NCBI RefSeq assembly: GCF_010119235.1
Contig: NZ_JAAATZ010000001.1
Coordinates: 26,001 to 90,000, forward strand
Length of the DNA stretch: 64,000 bases
Reading direction: 5' to 3'
DNA from: Flavobacterium phycosphaerae
Lineage (GTDB): Bacteria; Bacteroidota; Bacteroidia; Flavobacteriales; Flavobacteriaceae
Shown here: piece by piece, positions 45,443-54,423 of the stretch
Position numbering within the stretch: the stretch's first letter is position 1
Layout of the letters: each line of letters opens with the position of its first letter
Translations under genes and position numbers: made by a program
Notes under the pieces: generated by a model
Told to the model about the DNA's origin: nothing
Databases searched by the model: none
What the model saw: only the letters and a program-made list of their open reading frames with translations

Positions 45443-46501
45443 ATGTCCAAAAGTCCGCTACGCCAAGATAAAACGTGCTTAAACTGCCGATACGTTGTAG
45501 AAAACCGATTCTGTCCCAATTGCGGTCAGGAAAATACCGATACTCGAAAAACGTTTCACCACCTGTTTATCCATTTTTTTGAGGATTTGACACATTATGA
45601 AAATGCCTTTTGGAAAACAATCAAAAACTTGTTCTTCAAACCTGCATCACTGACCAAAGAATATCTTTCGGGCAAGCGTCTATCCTATTTGGCCCCAGTT
45701 CGTTTGTACATTTTCATCAGTTTTGTGACGTTCTTCTTAATTGCTGCTTTTCCGACCGGCGAAAATGAATTAATTCATGCTAATCAAACGCTGACAATTC
45801 AAGTAAAAGACAAAAATGGTGTACTCAAAGACAGTGTGATTTCGACCAAAAAAATAAAAGTGTCGGATATGATGAAGATGGATGAAAAAATGCAAGAGAA
45901 AATGCACCTAACCAATGCTCAACAAAACGAGAACTTCTTAAACTTTGGCTATAAAAATCTCAAAGAACTGGATTCACTTCAAAAATACGGCCCGGCTGAT
46001 GATAAACTATCCGATTTTGAATACAACATCATCAAAAAATCATTGGAGGTAAAAGCCAAATACGACAAACAGGAAATGTGGGAGAAATTTGCCGAAGCGG
46101 CTTGGCATAACTTCCCGAAAGCCTTGTTTATTTATATGCCTTTATTTGCTTTTGTATTATGGCTATTTCATGGTAAAAAACGTTGGTATTACTTTGATCA
46201 CGGTATCTTTACTTTACACTATTTCTCGTTTCTACTACTCTCCGGACTACTGATATTTTTTTTCAATAAAATAATGAATTGTTTTGTGGACAATACCTTT
46301 ACGGCTATCATTTCTTATGTTGGTATTGGTTTGGGTTATCTTTGGATGTTTTATTATTTCTTCCCGGCGCACCATCGTTTTTATGGCGAAACCCGCGTGA
46401 TCTCGTTTCTGAAAAGCATTGCTATGCTAGTCATTAACTCTATTTTAATCTTCATCTTACTACTTGTCTTTATCATATATACTTTCATCAATTTACATTA
46501 G
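45443..46501 (+). CDS. DUF3667 membrane protein with zinc ribbon (paralogue 1)
   Basis: ATG at 45443 was chosen so that the protein starts just before the zinc ribbon. An earlier in-frame start would overlap the divergent DUF1801 gene. Of 352 aa, the N-terminus has CLNCRYVVENRFCPNCGQ (four Cys). Next comes the conserved DUF3667 block (FHHLFIHFFEDLTHYENAFWKTIKNLFFKPASLTKEYLSGKRLSYLAPVRLYIFIS). Four or five transmembrane helices follow, with a charged soluble insert (about 115-215) between the first and second. Three shorter relatives lie in tandem at 58161-60508. Function unknown. It is followed 2 bp later by an M28 peptidase gene. Confidence 0.85.
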   Translation: MSKSPLRQDKTCLNCRYVVENRFCPNCGQENTDTRKTFHHLFIHFFEDLTHYENAFWKTIKNLFFKPASLTKEYLSGKRLSYLAPVRLYIFISFVTFFLIAAFPTGENELIHANQTLTIQVKDKNGVLKDSVISTKKIKVSDMMKMDEKMQEKMHLTNAQQNENFLNFGYKNLKELDSLQKYGPADDKLSDFEYNIIKKSLEVKAKYDKQEMWEKFAEAAWHNFPKALFIYMPLFAFVLWLFHGKKRWYYFDHGIFTLHYFSFLLLSGLLIFFFNKIMNCFVDNTFTAIISYVGIGLGYLWMFYYFFPAHHRFYGETRVISFLKSIAMLVINSILIFILLLVFIIYTFINLH

Positions 46502-46503
46502 CC

Positions 46504-47538
46504 ATGAAATCAAATTGCATCAAAATAATAGCTCTTTTTTTAGTTACGGGTCTTTTTACTAATTGTAGTTCTCAAAAATCAGTTACCAAAAACAAATCGG
46601 TTACCAACTATATCGATGCCATTAGTATCGAAAGCCTGAGAACGAATTTAACCAAAATCGCTTCCGATGAAATGGAAGGACGTCAAACCGGCAGTGAAGG
46701 GCAAAAAAAAGCCGGTCGTTACATTATTGATTTCTATAAAAGTCACGGCATAGCTTTTCCAAAAGGCGCTTCTGATTATTACCAACACATACCGGCGGCC
46801 TATTTAAATGCAAAATACAATGAAGACTTACCCGATTCGGAAAACATATGGGCTTTTATAGAAGGCTCTGAAAAACCGGATGAAATTGTTGTGATTTCAG
46901 CTCATTATGATCATGTTGGGATTAAAAAAGGAGAAATCTATAACGGTGCTGATGATGATGGTTCCGGGACTGTTGCTATTATGGAAATGGCAGCCGCCTT
47001 TCAAAAAGCTAAAAATGAAGGCCATGGTCCAAAACGCTCTATCCTGATTTTGCACGTAACCGGTGAAGAACACGGTTTACACGGTTCGCGCTACTATTCC
47101 GAAAAACCTTTGTTTCCAATAGCCAATACCGTTGCCGATGTCAATATTGATATGATAGGACGTCGCGATGATTTTCACAAAGACTCTAATAACTACGTGT
47201 ATGTAATTGGTTCCGATTATTTATCTTCCGACTTGTACACCATTTGTGAAAGCGTAAACAAAGATTTCATCCATCTTAACTTGGATTATAAATACAACGA
47301 CAAACAAGATCCAAACCGATTTTATTACCGTTCCGATCATTATAATTTTGCCAAAAACGGAATCCCATCCGTATTTCTATTCAATGGCACTCATGCCGAT
47401 TACCACAAGGCTTCAGATGAAGTGAGTAAAATAGAATTTGATGCTTTAACCAAACGCACCCAATACGGTTTTGCCATTGCCTGGGAAATTGCCAACAGAA
47501 AAGATAAATTAGTGGTCGATAAAGAAGACGGACGATAG
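46504..47538 (+). CDS. M28-family metallopeptidase, lipoprotein
   Basis: A 344-aa protein with a lipobox (FLVTGLFTNCSSQ) and an M28 zinc aminopeptidase domain. The metal and catalytic residues are visible: HYDHVG (first His), NGADDDGSGTVAIMEMA (bridging Asp), TGEEHGLHGS (catalytic Glu-Glu), VNIDMIGR (Asp) and SDHYNFAKNGIPSVF (last His). It probably trims peptides at the outer surface or in the periplasm. It lies 2 bp after the DUF3667 gene, so it is probably in the same operon. Confidence 0.92.
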   Translation: MKSNCIKIIALFLVTGLFTNCSSQKSVTKNKSVTNYIDAISIESLRTNLTKIASDEMEGRQTGSEGQKKAGRYIIDFYKSHGIAFPKGASDYYQHIPAAYLNAKYNEDLPDSENIWAFIEGSEKPDEIVVISAHYDHVGIKKGEIYNGADDDGSGTVAIMEMAAAFQKAKNEGHGPKRSILILHVTGEEHGLHGSRYYSEKPLFPIANTVADVNIDMIGRRDDFHKDSNNYVYVIGSDYLSSDLYTICESVNKDFIHLNLDYKYNDKQDPNRFYYRSDHYNFAKNGIPSVFLFNGTHADYHKASDEVSKIEFDALTKRTQYGFAIAWEIANRKDKLVVDKEDGR

Positions 47539-47550
47539 TTATATAAACAA

Positions 47551-47599
47551 AAAAAGCCCCCGTTACCGGAGGCTTTGACATTCTGGGTCGGTAACGGGG
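47551..47599 (-). terminator. Terminator of the 780-aa nuclease-like gene
   Basis: On the minus strand CCCCGTTACCG (47589-47599), a 20-nt loop, CGGTAACGGGG (47558-47568), then GCTTTTTTT. The 11-bp GC-rich stem is perfect. It lies between the convergent M28 peptidase and nuclease-like genes. The stretch 47600-47682 next to it is unusually GC-rich and has no gene I can support. Confidence 0.8.
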
Positions 47600-47682
47600 A
47601 TTCTACCGAACCTTTTTTATGGCTTGTCGAGTGGGCTGCAGGGGTCATTGTGGCTGACATTTCAGCTTAATATAATAAAAAA

Positions 47683-50025
47683 CTAACTAATCAAATCGTC
47701 TTTTCTTGATTTATCTTTAGAAGTGTTTTCAGAAGAAATCAGTTTATTAAATTCTTCATACATTTTTTGCATATTACCTTCCTGTAGTCCGAAACCTAAA
47801 ATTTCAAGAATATTATTCTCAAGTTCTTTTGTTTCAAACGCATTGATTAAATCTTTAAAATGATAATCAGAATCAGCAGTGTAGTGATTCTTTATTTGTA
47901 TTAAAACCTTAATCAAAGTACTTTCTGCTTCGTCTGTGAAGTCATCATGTTGAACACTTTCTGACTCTTGCGTTTGAGAGTTAAGATGAGCCAATTTCTT
48001 AATAATATGAAGTTCAGATAAGTCTTCTTTGTTAAAAAAGGATGAAATAACATCTATAAAACTAGATTTTCTACCAGATAAATTAAAATTAGTTTCAGTC
48101 AAAGCTATAATATTAGAATTTATCGATTCTGGTTTCAAATTAAAATTCATTACCGATAAACGATCAACTAATTTCATTGGAGAATAAATATACCAAAATG
48201 AAGCTCCATTTAATGGCTCACTTAAAATTGTCTTTCTAATCGATTGAAAAGTAGTATCCCATGTTACTAAATATGGTTCATCAATATGACCATTTTCATT
48301 GATATGGTAATCCGGATTAGAGAGATATAAAATTGTTCTTACATCATTTGAAATTGCACTCAAAGAACGAAACTTTGCAGAAATAGCAAGCTCCATTTCG
48401 TAGTCTTTTTTTATCTTTTGAAAATTAGAGTATGGTTCATGTCTAATTACTTTAAACTCTAAAAAAGTTAATATTTCTAAAATCTTTTTTTGAATATTTT
48501 GTTGGAGCTTTGCTGGGCTAAAAGATTCTAGTTCGATTTGTTCAATATCAACCAAATCAGAAATAAAGTCTAAAAGTGAAACATCTGAACTCAGCTGTTT
48601 ATTTTCAGAAAGCTCAACATAAGCGTTATAAAAAACATTTTTTGATGTCCCTAATTGATGAATATATGGCAATTCTAAAAACCTTTTCAGCTTAATTGCA
48701 TCAATCATATGGTTGGACACTTCATCTATATAGTCGACAGAAGTATATAATTCTAATTTGTTTTTATATTGCTTTAATGTATCAAATAAAGTTCTTACAG
48801 ACTTTAATGCTATATCTTTAAAATTGTATTTATTAACAGATATTACACATAAAAGCCTAATCAAAATTTGTGTATCAAAGAAAATTTTCTGCTGACGTGA
48901 ATTAATGTATTTTTCTAACTTATCAGAATTAAATAAATTGGTAAACAAATAAACAGCAGATAATTTATTCAAAAAATTATTCTGTGAACAAATTTCTAAT
49001 AAACATCTTGACAATTCTTGAACTGATTCTTGAGAAACATTGTTTTTAGTAAAAAAACTATTTAAATCATCGAAAGATTTTCTTAAAGAATTTGAATAAG
49101 AACTGGTACTTTCTGTAACTTCAATAATATCAATATTATAATTTTCTTGATATATTTTGTACAAAAAGGTCAGTAATTCATCTAAATCAACTTCAATATT
49201 TTTTTCTCTAAGAAAGTTTTCAATTTCTAAAATTAAAATAGTCTCTTGACTACTAACATCATTATATAGTTTTGAAATTTCATCATATTTCTCTTTACTA
49301 AGTTTATGCTTTTTAGTTTCTTTATTTGCAATGACATACTGCTTTAGTCTTAAATAATTTAACTCTTGTTCAAAATATGATTTTTCTAATGAATTATTTA
49401 ATAGAGGGTTAATATTCTCGTAAATTTCATCAGAACTTGATTCAGGGTTTGTAAATAAAAATGAATAAATAAATGAACTTATGAAATTCTTCTTTATTTC
49501 AACGGTATCGCTATTATGTGTTAATACATCAAAAACAACTTTTGAACCATTGTCGACTAATGTTGTGTGACCTGAATTTATATCATGCATTTTATAAATT
49601 AAAGCAACCAAATGGTCATCTTTCTCAATTTCTTCACCAAAGAAATTACCGTCATAAATTCTCAAAGTAATACCATAATCAATTTCAGCCTCAGTTTCAA
49701 GTTCATTCTTTTTATCTTTAGAAACATTTTGATTAATATAAAAATCTAATTTTGATTGATAGTTAAACTTCGCAACATTATCACGCGATTTCTCTAAATC
49801 TTTTTTTAATTTATTTTCAAAGTTTATCTTTTGAACAGTAACTTGTATATTATGCTTTATATCCTTGTTATCTCTGTAAATTTCTAAATCATTTCCACCA
49901 TCCCAAGGACCGTCAACAATACGAACATCTTTTGTTTTATACTTTTGCATAGTATAAACTTTGACAAGCTCTCTAAAATCTTCTTCTGGAAGAGTAGTTA
50001 CTAAATTGTTTAATATTTTTGACAT
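47683..50025 (-). CDS. Large protein with PD-(D/E)XK-like and PIN-like domains (possible defence nuclease)
   Basis: A 780-aa soluble protein that I do not recognise as a named family. Residues 10-70 resemble a Mrr-type PD-(D/E)XK restriction nuclease: an acidic helix (LPEEDFRELVKVYTMQKY), then DGPWDGGNDLEIYR with Asp46, and IQVTVQK with Gln61, Gln65 and Lys66. Residues 180-370 are helical. Residues 375-600 fit a PIN ribonuclease pattern: KIFFDTQILIRLL (Asp384), YIDEVSNH (Glu435), DVRTILYLS (Asp561) and LVTWDTTF (Asp590), the four expected acidic positions. The C-terminal 180 residues are helical and acidic. The gene is clearly more AT-rich than its neighbours and lies alone between tRNA-His and an M28 peptidase, as horizontally gained genes often do. 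Antiviral or toxin-like action is inference. Confidence 0.8.
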   Translation of the reverse strand: MSKILNNLVTTLPEEDFRELVKVYTMQKYKTKDVRIVDGPWDGGNDLEIYRDNKDIKHNIQVTVQKINFENKLKKDLEKSRDNVAKFNYQSKLDFYINQNVSKDKKNELETEAEIDYGITLRIYDGNFFGEEIEKDDHLVALIYKMHDINSGHTTLVDNGSKVVFDVLTHNSDTVEIKKNFISSFIYSFLFTNPESSSDEIYENINPLLNNSLEKSYFEQELNYLRLKQYVIANKETKKHKLSKEKYDEISKLYNDVSSQETILILEIENFLREKNIEVDLDELLTFLYKIYQENYNIDIIEVTESTSSYSNSLRKSFDDLNSFFTKNNVSQESVQELSRCLLEICSQNNFLNKLSAVYLFTNLFNSDKLEKYINSRQQKIFFDTQILIRLLCVISVNKYNFKDIALKSVRTLFDTLKQYKNKLELYTSVDYIDEVSNHMIDAIKLKRFLELPYIHQLGTSKNVFYNAYVELSENKQLSSDVSLLDFISDLVDIEQIELESFSPAKLQQNIQKKILEILTFLEFKVIRHEPYSNFQKIKKDYEMELAISAKFRSLSAISNDVRTILYLSNPDYHINENGHIDEPYLVTWDTTFQSIRKTILSEPLNGASFWYIYSPMKLVDRLSVMNFNLKPESINSNIIALTETNFNLSGRKSSFIDVISSFFNKEDLSELHIIKKLAHLNSQTQESESVQHDDFTDEAESTLIKVLIQIKNHYTADSDYHFKDLINAFETKELENNILEILGFGLQEGNMQKMYEEFNKLISSENTSKDKSRKDDLIS

Positions 50026-50169
50026 TACATCATGTATTTAAGAAGTCATTCAAAGATAGTAATAATACAAAAGTTATTTCTGAATAACATTAAAGGTTTT
50101 TTAAACAAAAAAATGAAGCTGAGGAGGTTTCTTTTTTTACTTTAATCAATTAAAGATCATACAAATAAA

Positions 50170-50206
50170 GAAACAAAAAACGGGAATTTCTTTCGAAATC
50201 CCCGTT
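50170..50206 (-). terminator. Terminator of tRNA-His
   Basis: On the minus strand CGGGGATTTC, a short loop, GAAATTCCCG, then a T-rich run. It starts a few bases after the tRNA 3' end. Confidence 0.75.
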
Positions 50207-50208
50207 TG

Positions 50209-50283
<75 letters not shown>

Positions 50284-50370
50284 ATTTGTTTGCTTCAAGA
50301 AAACCAAGGTCTCTTTTGCGAGTGCAAATATAGTGTAAAAGTTATCTTTTGCAAAGATTTTTTTCTTTTT

Positions 50371-51087
50371 TTAAATCAAATCGCCTAAGCTCTTGACAGC
50401 CACGTATCTCTCTACTGTAAAGCCTTCGGCATATTCAACTCCTACCAATCTTCCGAAGTCCTGGGTACGGTAATGAATACTGTCCAAGAAATTTTTTGTA
50501 GCAATCGGCGTTATAGGCTCTTTAGAATTTTCAGAATAAAACTGAGAAGCATAAGCCAAAATAGATTCTTTCTTTTTATCAATAAAGGCTGAAATGTCCA
50601 CCACAAAATCGGGTTCAATGTTTTTCCATTGCAGGTAATGATACACCACTTTAGGACGCCAAGCTTCTTGCTGTTGGCCTTCAAACTCCGTTTCTATACG
50701 TCGTAAACCGGATAAAAAACAAGCATCAGAGACTAATTTACTGCCTTTACCATGGTCAATATGACGATCGTCAATAGCATTACACAATACTATATCCGGA
50801 CGGTATTTACGAATCATCTTAATGATTTCCATTTGGTGGGCTTCATCATTCACAAAAAAACCATCGCGCATGTTCAGGTTCTCTCGAATGGAAACGCCTA
50901 AAATTTCTGCCGCTAAACGAGCTTCCGAATCTCTAATCTCTGCAGAGCCGCGAGTTCCCAGTTCGCCACGGGTTAAGTCAATTATCCCAACTTTTTTACC
51001 CAGCGAAATTTCTTTAGCAATCGTTCCGCTACAACCTAATTCAACATCATCGGGATGTGCCCCGAAAGCAAGTATATCCAGTTTCAT
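50371..51087 (-). CDS. bshB1: Bacillithiol biosynthesis deacetylase BshB1
   Basis: A 238-aa LmbE/PIG-L family zinc deacetylase that removes acetyl from N-acetylglucosaminyl-malate in bacillithiol synthesis. The metal motif AHPDDVELGCSG is at the N-terminus. GELGTRGSAEIRDSEARLAAEILGVS and the DDRHIDHGKGSKLVSDACFLSG block are specific to the BshB1 group. Length is normal. It lies after tRNA-His and before the menaquinone genes, all on the minus strand, but 50 bp separates it from isochorismate synthase. Confidence 0.93.
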   Translation of the reverse strand: MKLDILAFGAHPDDVELGCSGTIAKEISLGKKVGIIDLTRGELGTRGSAEIRDSEARLAAEILGVSIRENLNMRDGFFVNDEAHQMEIIKMIRKYRPDIVLCNAIDDRHIDHGKGSKLVSDACFLSGLRRIETEFEGQQQEAWRPKVVYHYLQWKNIEPDFVVDISAFIDKKKESILAYASQFYSENSKEPITPIATKNFLDSIHYRTQDFGRLVGVEYAEGFTVERYVAVKSLGDLI

Positions 51088-51137
51088 AAATTATTCTTTA
51101 TCGGTTACAAAAATAGTTTAAATAAAAAACCATCATT

Positions 51138-52205
51138 TTAAAAATCCAATACTTTTTTCATGGTCATCGACTTATTGACCGATTCCGTAAACTCGTCCTC
51201 GGGCACACTGTCTTTAGTAATACCACAGCCCATAAAGAGTTCGGCCGTATCGCCCACAATTTTCATGCACCGCAAATTGACAAACAAATCAGATTGTTGG
51301 GTTCTGAAAGTGGCTAAATCAATATTAAATTCGCCCAAAAACCCTGAATAGTATTCGCGGTTATAGCCTTCGTTTTGCAGTATGAACTCTTTCGCAGCGG
51401 CTTTCGGCAAACCGCAAACTGCCGAGGTTGGATGCAGAGCCTCAATAATCGTTGAAAATGTTTTTTTGGATTTGGCTTTGGCCAATATATCGGTTTTAAT
51501 GTGCCAAATGTTACCCGCCTGCACTGAATAAGGACTGGAAAAAGTGAGTTCGCTTACCAAATGCTGCAAACCTTCCAAAATAAAATCGGTCACCAATTGT
51601 TGCTCTGTTTTTTCTTTTTCGTGCCAAACGATTTTTTCCCCGTTAGCGGCAACCTGCGTTCCGGCTAAAGCTACAGTTTGAATATTTTTATCCTTTATTT
51701 TTAAAAACTGTTCGGGGGTTGCTCCCATCCACATTCCTATTTTGGGATGAAAAAAACAATATTGAAACGCCGTTGGATAATGCTGTGTTAACTTTCTGAA
51801 AACCATTTCTATATCGAAAGCCGTAAGCTTGACAACCTCTTTACGAGACAATACTACTTTTTGAAATTCATTGGTTTCAATGGCTTCTACTCCTTTTTTA
51901 ACCAAAGTTTCATAAGCGGTCTTGGCATTTTCATCCGGGCTATCGGAATTACCATTTTGAAAATGATAATTAGAATTATAAATCTTTTCCACCATCACAT
52001 CGGAATGCTTTTGAGGAATATAAGGAATAGCCTCGCCATCGAAAGGCGCAAAAACAAAACCGGTTTCCTGAAAATTCTCCAAAAAATAAAGATGGTCATT
52101 TTTTTGAAAAAGCCCTACCATTCGGTCCGAATTGGGTTTGCAAAACAAAGCAAAGGGCAATTGTTGCTCTTGATGAATTTTGACTTTTAAAAACAAATCC
52201 GTCAT
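51138..52205 (-). CDS. menF: Isochorismate synthase
   Basis: A 355-aa chorismate-binding enzyme that isomerises chorismate to isochorismate, the first committed step to menaquinone. Conserved blocks are ALAGTQVAANGEKIVWHEKEKTEQQLVTDFI, LHPTSAVCGLPKAAAKEFI, YNREYYSGFLGEF and FMGCGITKDSVPEDEFTESVNKSMT with its Mg-binding acids. It is shorter than anthranilate synthase I and lacks the tryptophan-feedback region. Its start codon overlaps the stop of the hotdog thioesterase, so the two are coupled. A siderophore-type isochorismate synthase is the alternative, but the neighbour favours menaquinone. Confidence 0.9.
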   Translation of the reverse strand: MTDLFLKVKIHQEQQLPFALFCKPNSDRMVGLFQKNDHLYFLENFQETGFVFAPFDGEAIPYIPQKHSDVMVEKIYNSNYHFQNGNSDSPDENAKTAYETLVKKGVEAIETNEFQKVVLSRKEVVKLTAFDIEMVFRKLTQHYPTAFQYCFFHPKIGMWMGATPEQFLKIKDKNIQTVALAGTQVAANGEKIVWHEKEKTEQQLVTDFILEGLQHLVSELTFSSPYSVQAGNIWHIKTDILAKAKSKKTFSTIIEALHPTSAVCGLPKAAAKEFILQNEGYNREYYSGFLGEFNIDLATFRTQQSDLFVNLRCMKIVGDTAELFMGCGITKDSVPEDEFTESVNKSMTMKKVLDF

Positions 52206-52627
52206 TAGCGTCGGGGTAAAATCATGTTGGTTAATTTACAAAGCGAAATGATTTTGTCATTTTCATCAGTAATCTTAATTTCCCACAAATGCAGGCTTCT
52301 TCCCTGATGAATAATTTTGGCGGTACAATAAACCATACCTTCTCTTTTACTTCTCAAATGATTGGCTGAGATTTCAATGCCGCGAGCTTCTTGTTTTTCC
52401 GGATTGATGAACAGCATTGAAGCTGCGCTGCCAACACTTTCGGCTAAAGCTACCGAAGCCCCTCCGTGTAAAAGCCCCATGGGTTGATGCACTCTGGGAT
52501 TAACGGGCATTTTAGCGGTTAGAAAATCTTCACCGGCATCGATGTATTCTATTTCCAACGTTTGCATTAAGGTGTTTTTACTCCAATCGTTGCAAAGTTG
52601 GAGCATTTTGTCTTTATCAAAGGGCAT
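52205..52627 (-). CDS. PaaI/MenI-like hotdog thioesterase
   Basis: A 140-aa PaaI-type thioesterase: NPRVHQPMGLLHGGASVALAESVGSAAS holds the HGG motif and the catalytic acid (Glu in LAESVGS), followed by GIEISANHLRSKREGMVYCTAKIIHQGRSLHLWEIKITDEN. Its coupling to isochorismate synthase suggests that it hydrolyses 1,4-dihydroxy-2-naphthoyl-CoA in menaquinone synthesis, as MenI does. This is an inference from the operon. Cytoplasmic. Confidence 0.88.
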   Translation of the reverse strand: MPFDKDKMLQLCNDWSKNTLMQTLEIEYIDAGEDFLTAKMPVNPRVHQPMGLLHGGASVALAESVGSAASMLFINPEKQEARGIEISANHLRSKREGMVYCTAKIIHQGRSLHLWEIKITDENDKIISLCKLTNMILPRR

Positions 52628-52803
52628 AGTTTTTTTTTGTAAAAATACTACTTATTTGACTTTGATAAAACAATTTACTATTCCTTCTGTCGGTATTCAT
52701 ACTAAAATCATTTTTCTTGCGTTAAGAATATAGCCGATTTTCAAAGCCACACATTTCGAAATTTTCAAATTAATACTTACTTTTACCAAAATTCAAGATA
52801 CCA

Positions 52804-54348
52804 ATGCGTAAACTTATTATCCTTTTTTTTGTTGGTTTAGCCATTACTGTAAGCTCTTGTCGTCAGGACTTTGTATTTGAACCCAGCACCGGAGATTTAA
52901 CTTTTTCAAAAGACACCGTTTATTTAGATACTGTTTTTAACACCATCGGTTCAAGCACTTATACGTTAAAAGTATACAATCACAGTGATAAGGATATTAA
53001 AATTCCGCTTATTCAACTCGGCAAAGGACAAGATTCTAAATACCGTATGACGGTGGATGGTATGACCGGAGACAACAACCGGGTTTTTCATAATGTAGAA
53101 TTATTAGCCAAAGACAGCTTGTTTATTTTTATTGAAATTACCAATAATGTTCCCGACGTTAATCCAACACAATTCCTTTATACCGACCAAATTCAGTTTG
53201 ATACCGGAGCTAATTTCCAGAAAGTGGAGTTGGTTACTTTAATTCAGGATGCCTATTTTCTCTATCCGAAAAAATTTGATGACGGTACTACAGAAACCTT
53301 ACCTATCGGTGATGATGAAATTTATGGTTTTTACTTAGATGAAAACGATCCTATTAACGGTAACGAATATGTTTGGGGCAATGACAAACCATATGTCGTC
53401 TACGGTTATGCCGCTGTGCCCGGTGGTAAAACGCTGAACGTGATGCCCGGCGCCAGGATACATTTTCATGCTGATTCCGGACTGATTGTTGGAAATGGTG
53501 CTACCTTAAAAGTAAATGGGGATTATTCAACTACTGACGCTTTAGAAAAAGAAGTCATTTTTGAGGGAGACCGACTGGAACCTGATTTTTCCGATGTACC
53601 GGGACAATGGGGCACCATTTGGCTGACCGATGGCAGTACCAACAATGAAATCAACCATTTGACTATTAAAAATTCCACCGTAGGTTTATTGATTGACCAT
53701 AACGATGGTAATTATATGACCATAAAAAACACCCAGATTTATGATTCTTCCCTTAGGGGAATATATGCCAAAACGGCCAAAATCAAAGGAGAAAACATTG
53801 TAATCAATACCGCAGGACAATATGCTTTATCTTGTTCGCTAGGAGGTTCGTATGAATTCAAGCATTGTACTTTCAATAATAATTGGTCAAGCTCAAATCA
53901 ATTGGCAGTACTGATTGATAATTATTATAAAGACGAAAACAACCAGCAGGTGGCATTCGATTTAGAGCAAGCCGATTTTTATAATTGCATCATTTTCGGT
54001 TCCAATCAAATAGAAATGCTGATGCTGAAAAGTACGGTCAGTCCTGAAACCAATTGGACAGCGCCACTATTTAGCAAGTGTCAGATAAAATTCAACAACA
54101 CCAACAGTGCCTATGCCAACGATGCCAATTATACCTTTTTGAATGATGCCACCAATATCATCAAAAACGGGAAACCTGATTTTCAGAATCTTTACAAGAA
54201 TAAAATGATGATTGGCGATGACTCAGCCGGTAATGGCTTTGGTGCCGATGTAGGGGTTTCTACTGACTTAATCAACACAGCAAGAGTGTCACCTAACATT
54301 GATTTAGGGGCTTATCAGCATATTACTTTTCCGGCGCCAACGGATTAA
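52804..54348 (+). CDS. Lipoprotein with right-handed beta-helix
   Basis: A 514-aa protein with a lipobox (GLAITVSSCRQDF). The N-terminal 150 residues form an Ig-like domain (TLKVYNHSDKDIKIPLIQLG). The central part (about 220-380) is a right-handed parallel beta-helix as judged from repeating GGKTLNVMPGARIHFHADSGLIVGNGATLKVNG, WGTIWLTDGSTNNEINHLTIKNSTVGLLI, MTIKNTQIYDSSLRGIYAKTAKIKGENIVI. Such proteins are conserved in Flavobacteriia next to purL-type core genes, but a function is not known. No catalytic motif of polysaccharide lyases was seen. Confidence 0.85.
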   Translation: MRKLIILFFVGLAITVSSCRQDFVFEPSTGDLTFSKDTVYLDTVFNTIGSSTYTLKVYNHSDKDIKIPLIQLGKGQDSKYRMTVDGMTGDNNRVFHNVELLAKDSLFIFIEITNNVPDVNPTQFLYTDQIQFDTGANFQKVELVTLIQDAYFLYPKKFDDGTTETLPIGDDEIYGFYLDENDPINGNEYVWGNDKPYVVYGYAAVPGGKTLNVMPGARIHFHADSGLIVGNGATLKVNGDYSTTDALEKEVIFEGDRLEPDFSDVPGQWGTIWLTDGSTNNEINHLTIKNSTVGLLIDHNDGNYMTIKNTQIYDSSLRGIYAKTAKIKGENIVINTAGQYALSCSLGGSYEFKHCTFNNNWSSSNQLAVLIDNYYKDENNQQVAFDLEQADFYNCIIFGSNQIEMLMLKSTVSPETNWTAPLFSKCQIKFNNTNSAYANDANYTFLNDATNIIKNGKPDFQNLYKNKMMIGDDSAGNGFGADVGVSTDLINTARVSPNIDLGAYQHITFPAPTD

Positions 54349-54423
54349 TTTTTGAAAAAGGGATTTTTGGTTTCGTTTTTTTAGTCTAAATTTGCACCAA
54401 CAACTACAACTAAAAATAACACA

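Noticed and set aside
47381..47660. Small minus-strand open frames over the end of the M28 peptidase gene
   Set aside because: They overlap a well-supported peptidase and the terminator hairpin.
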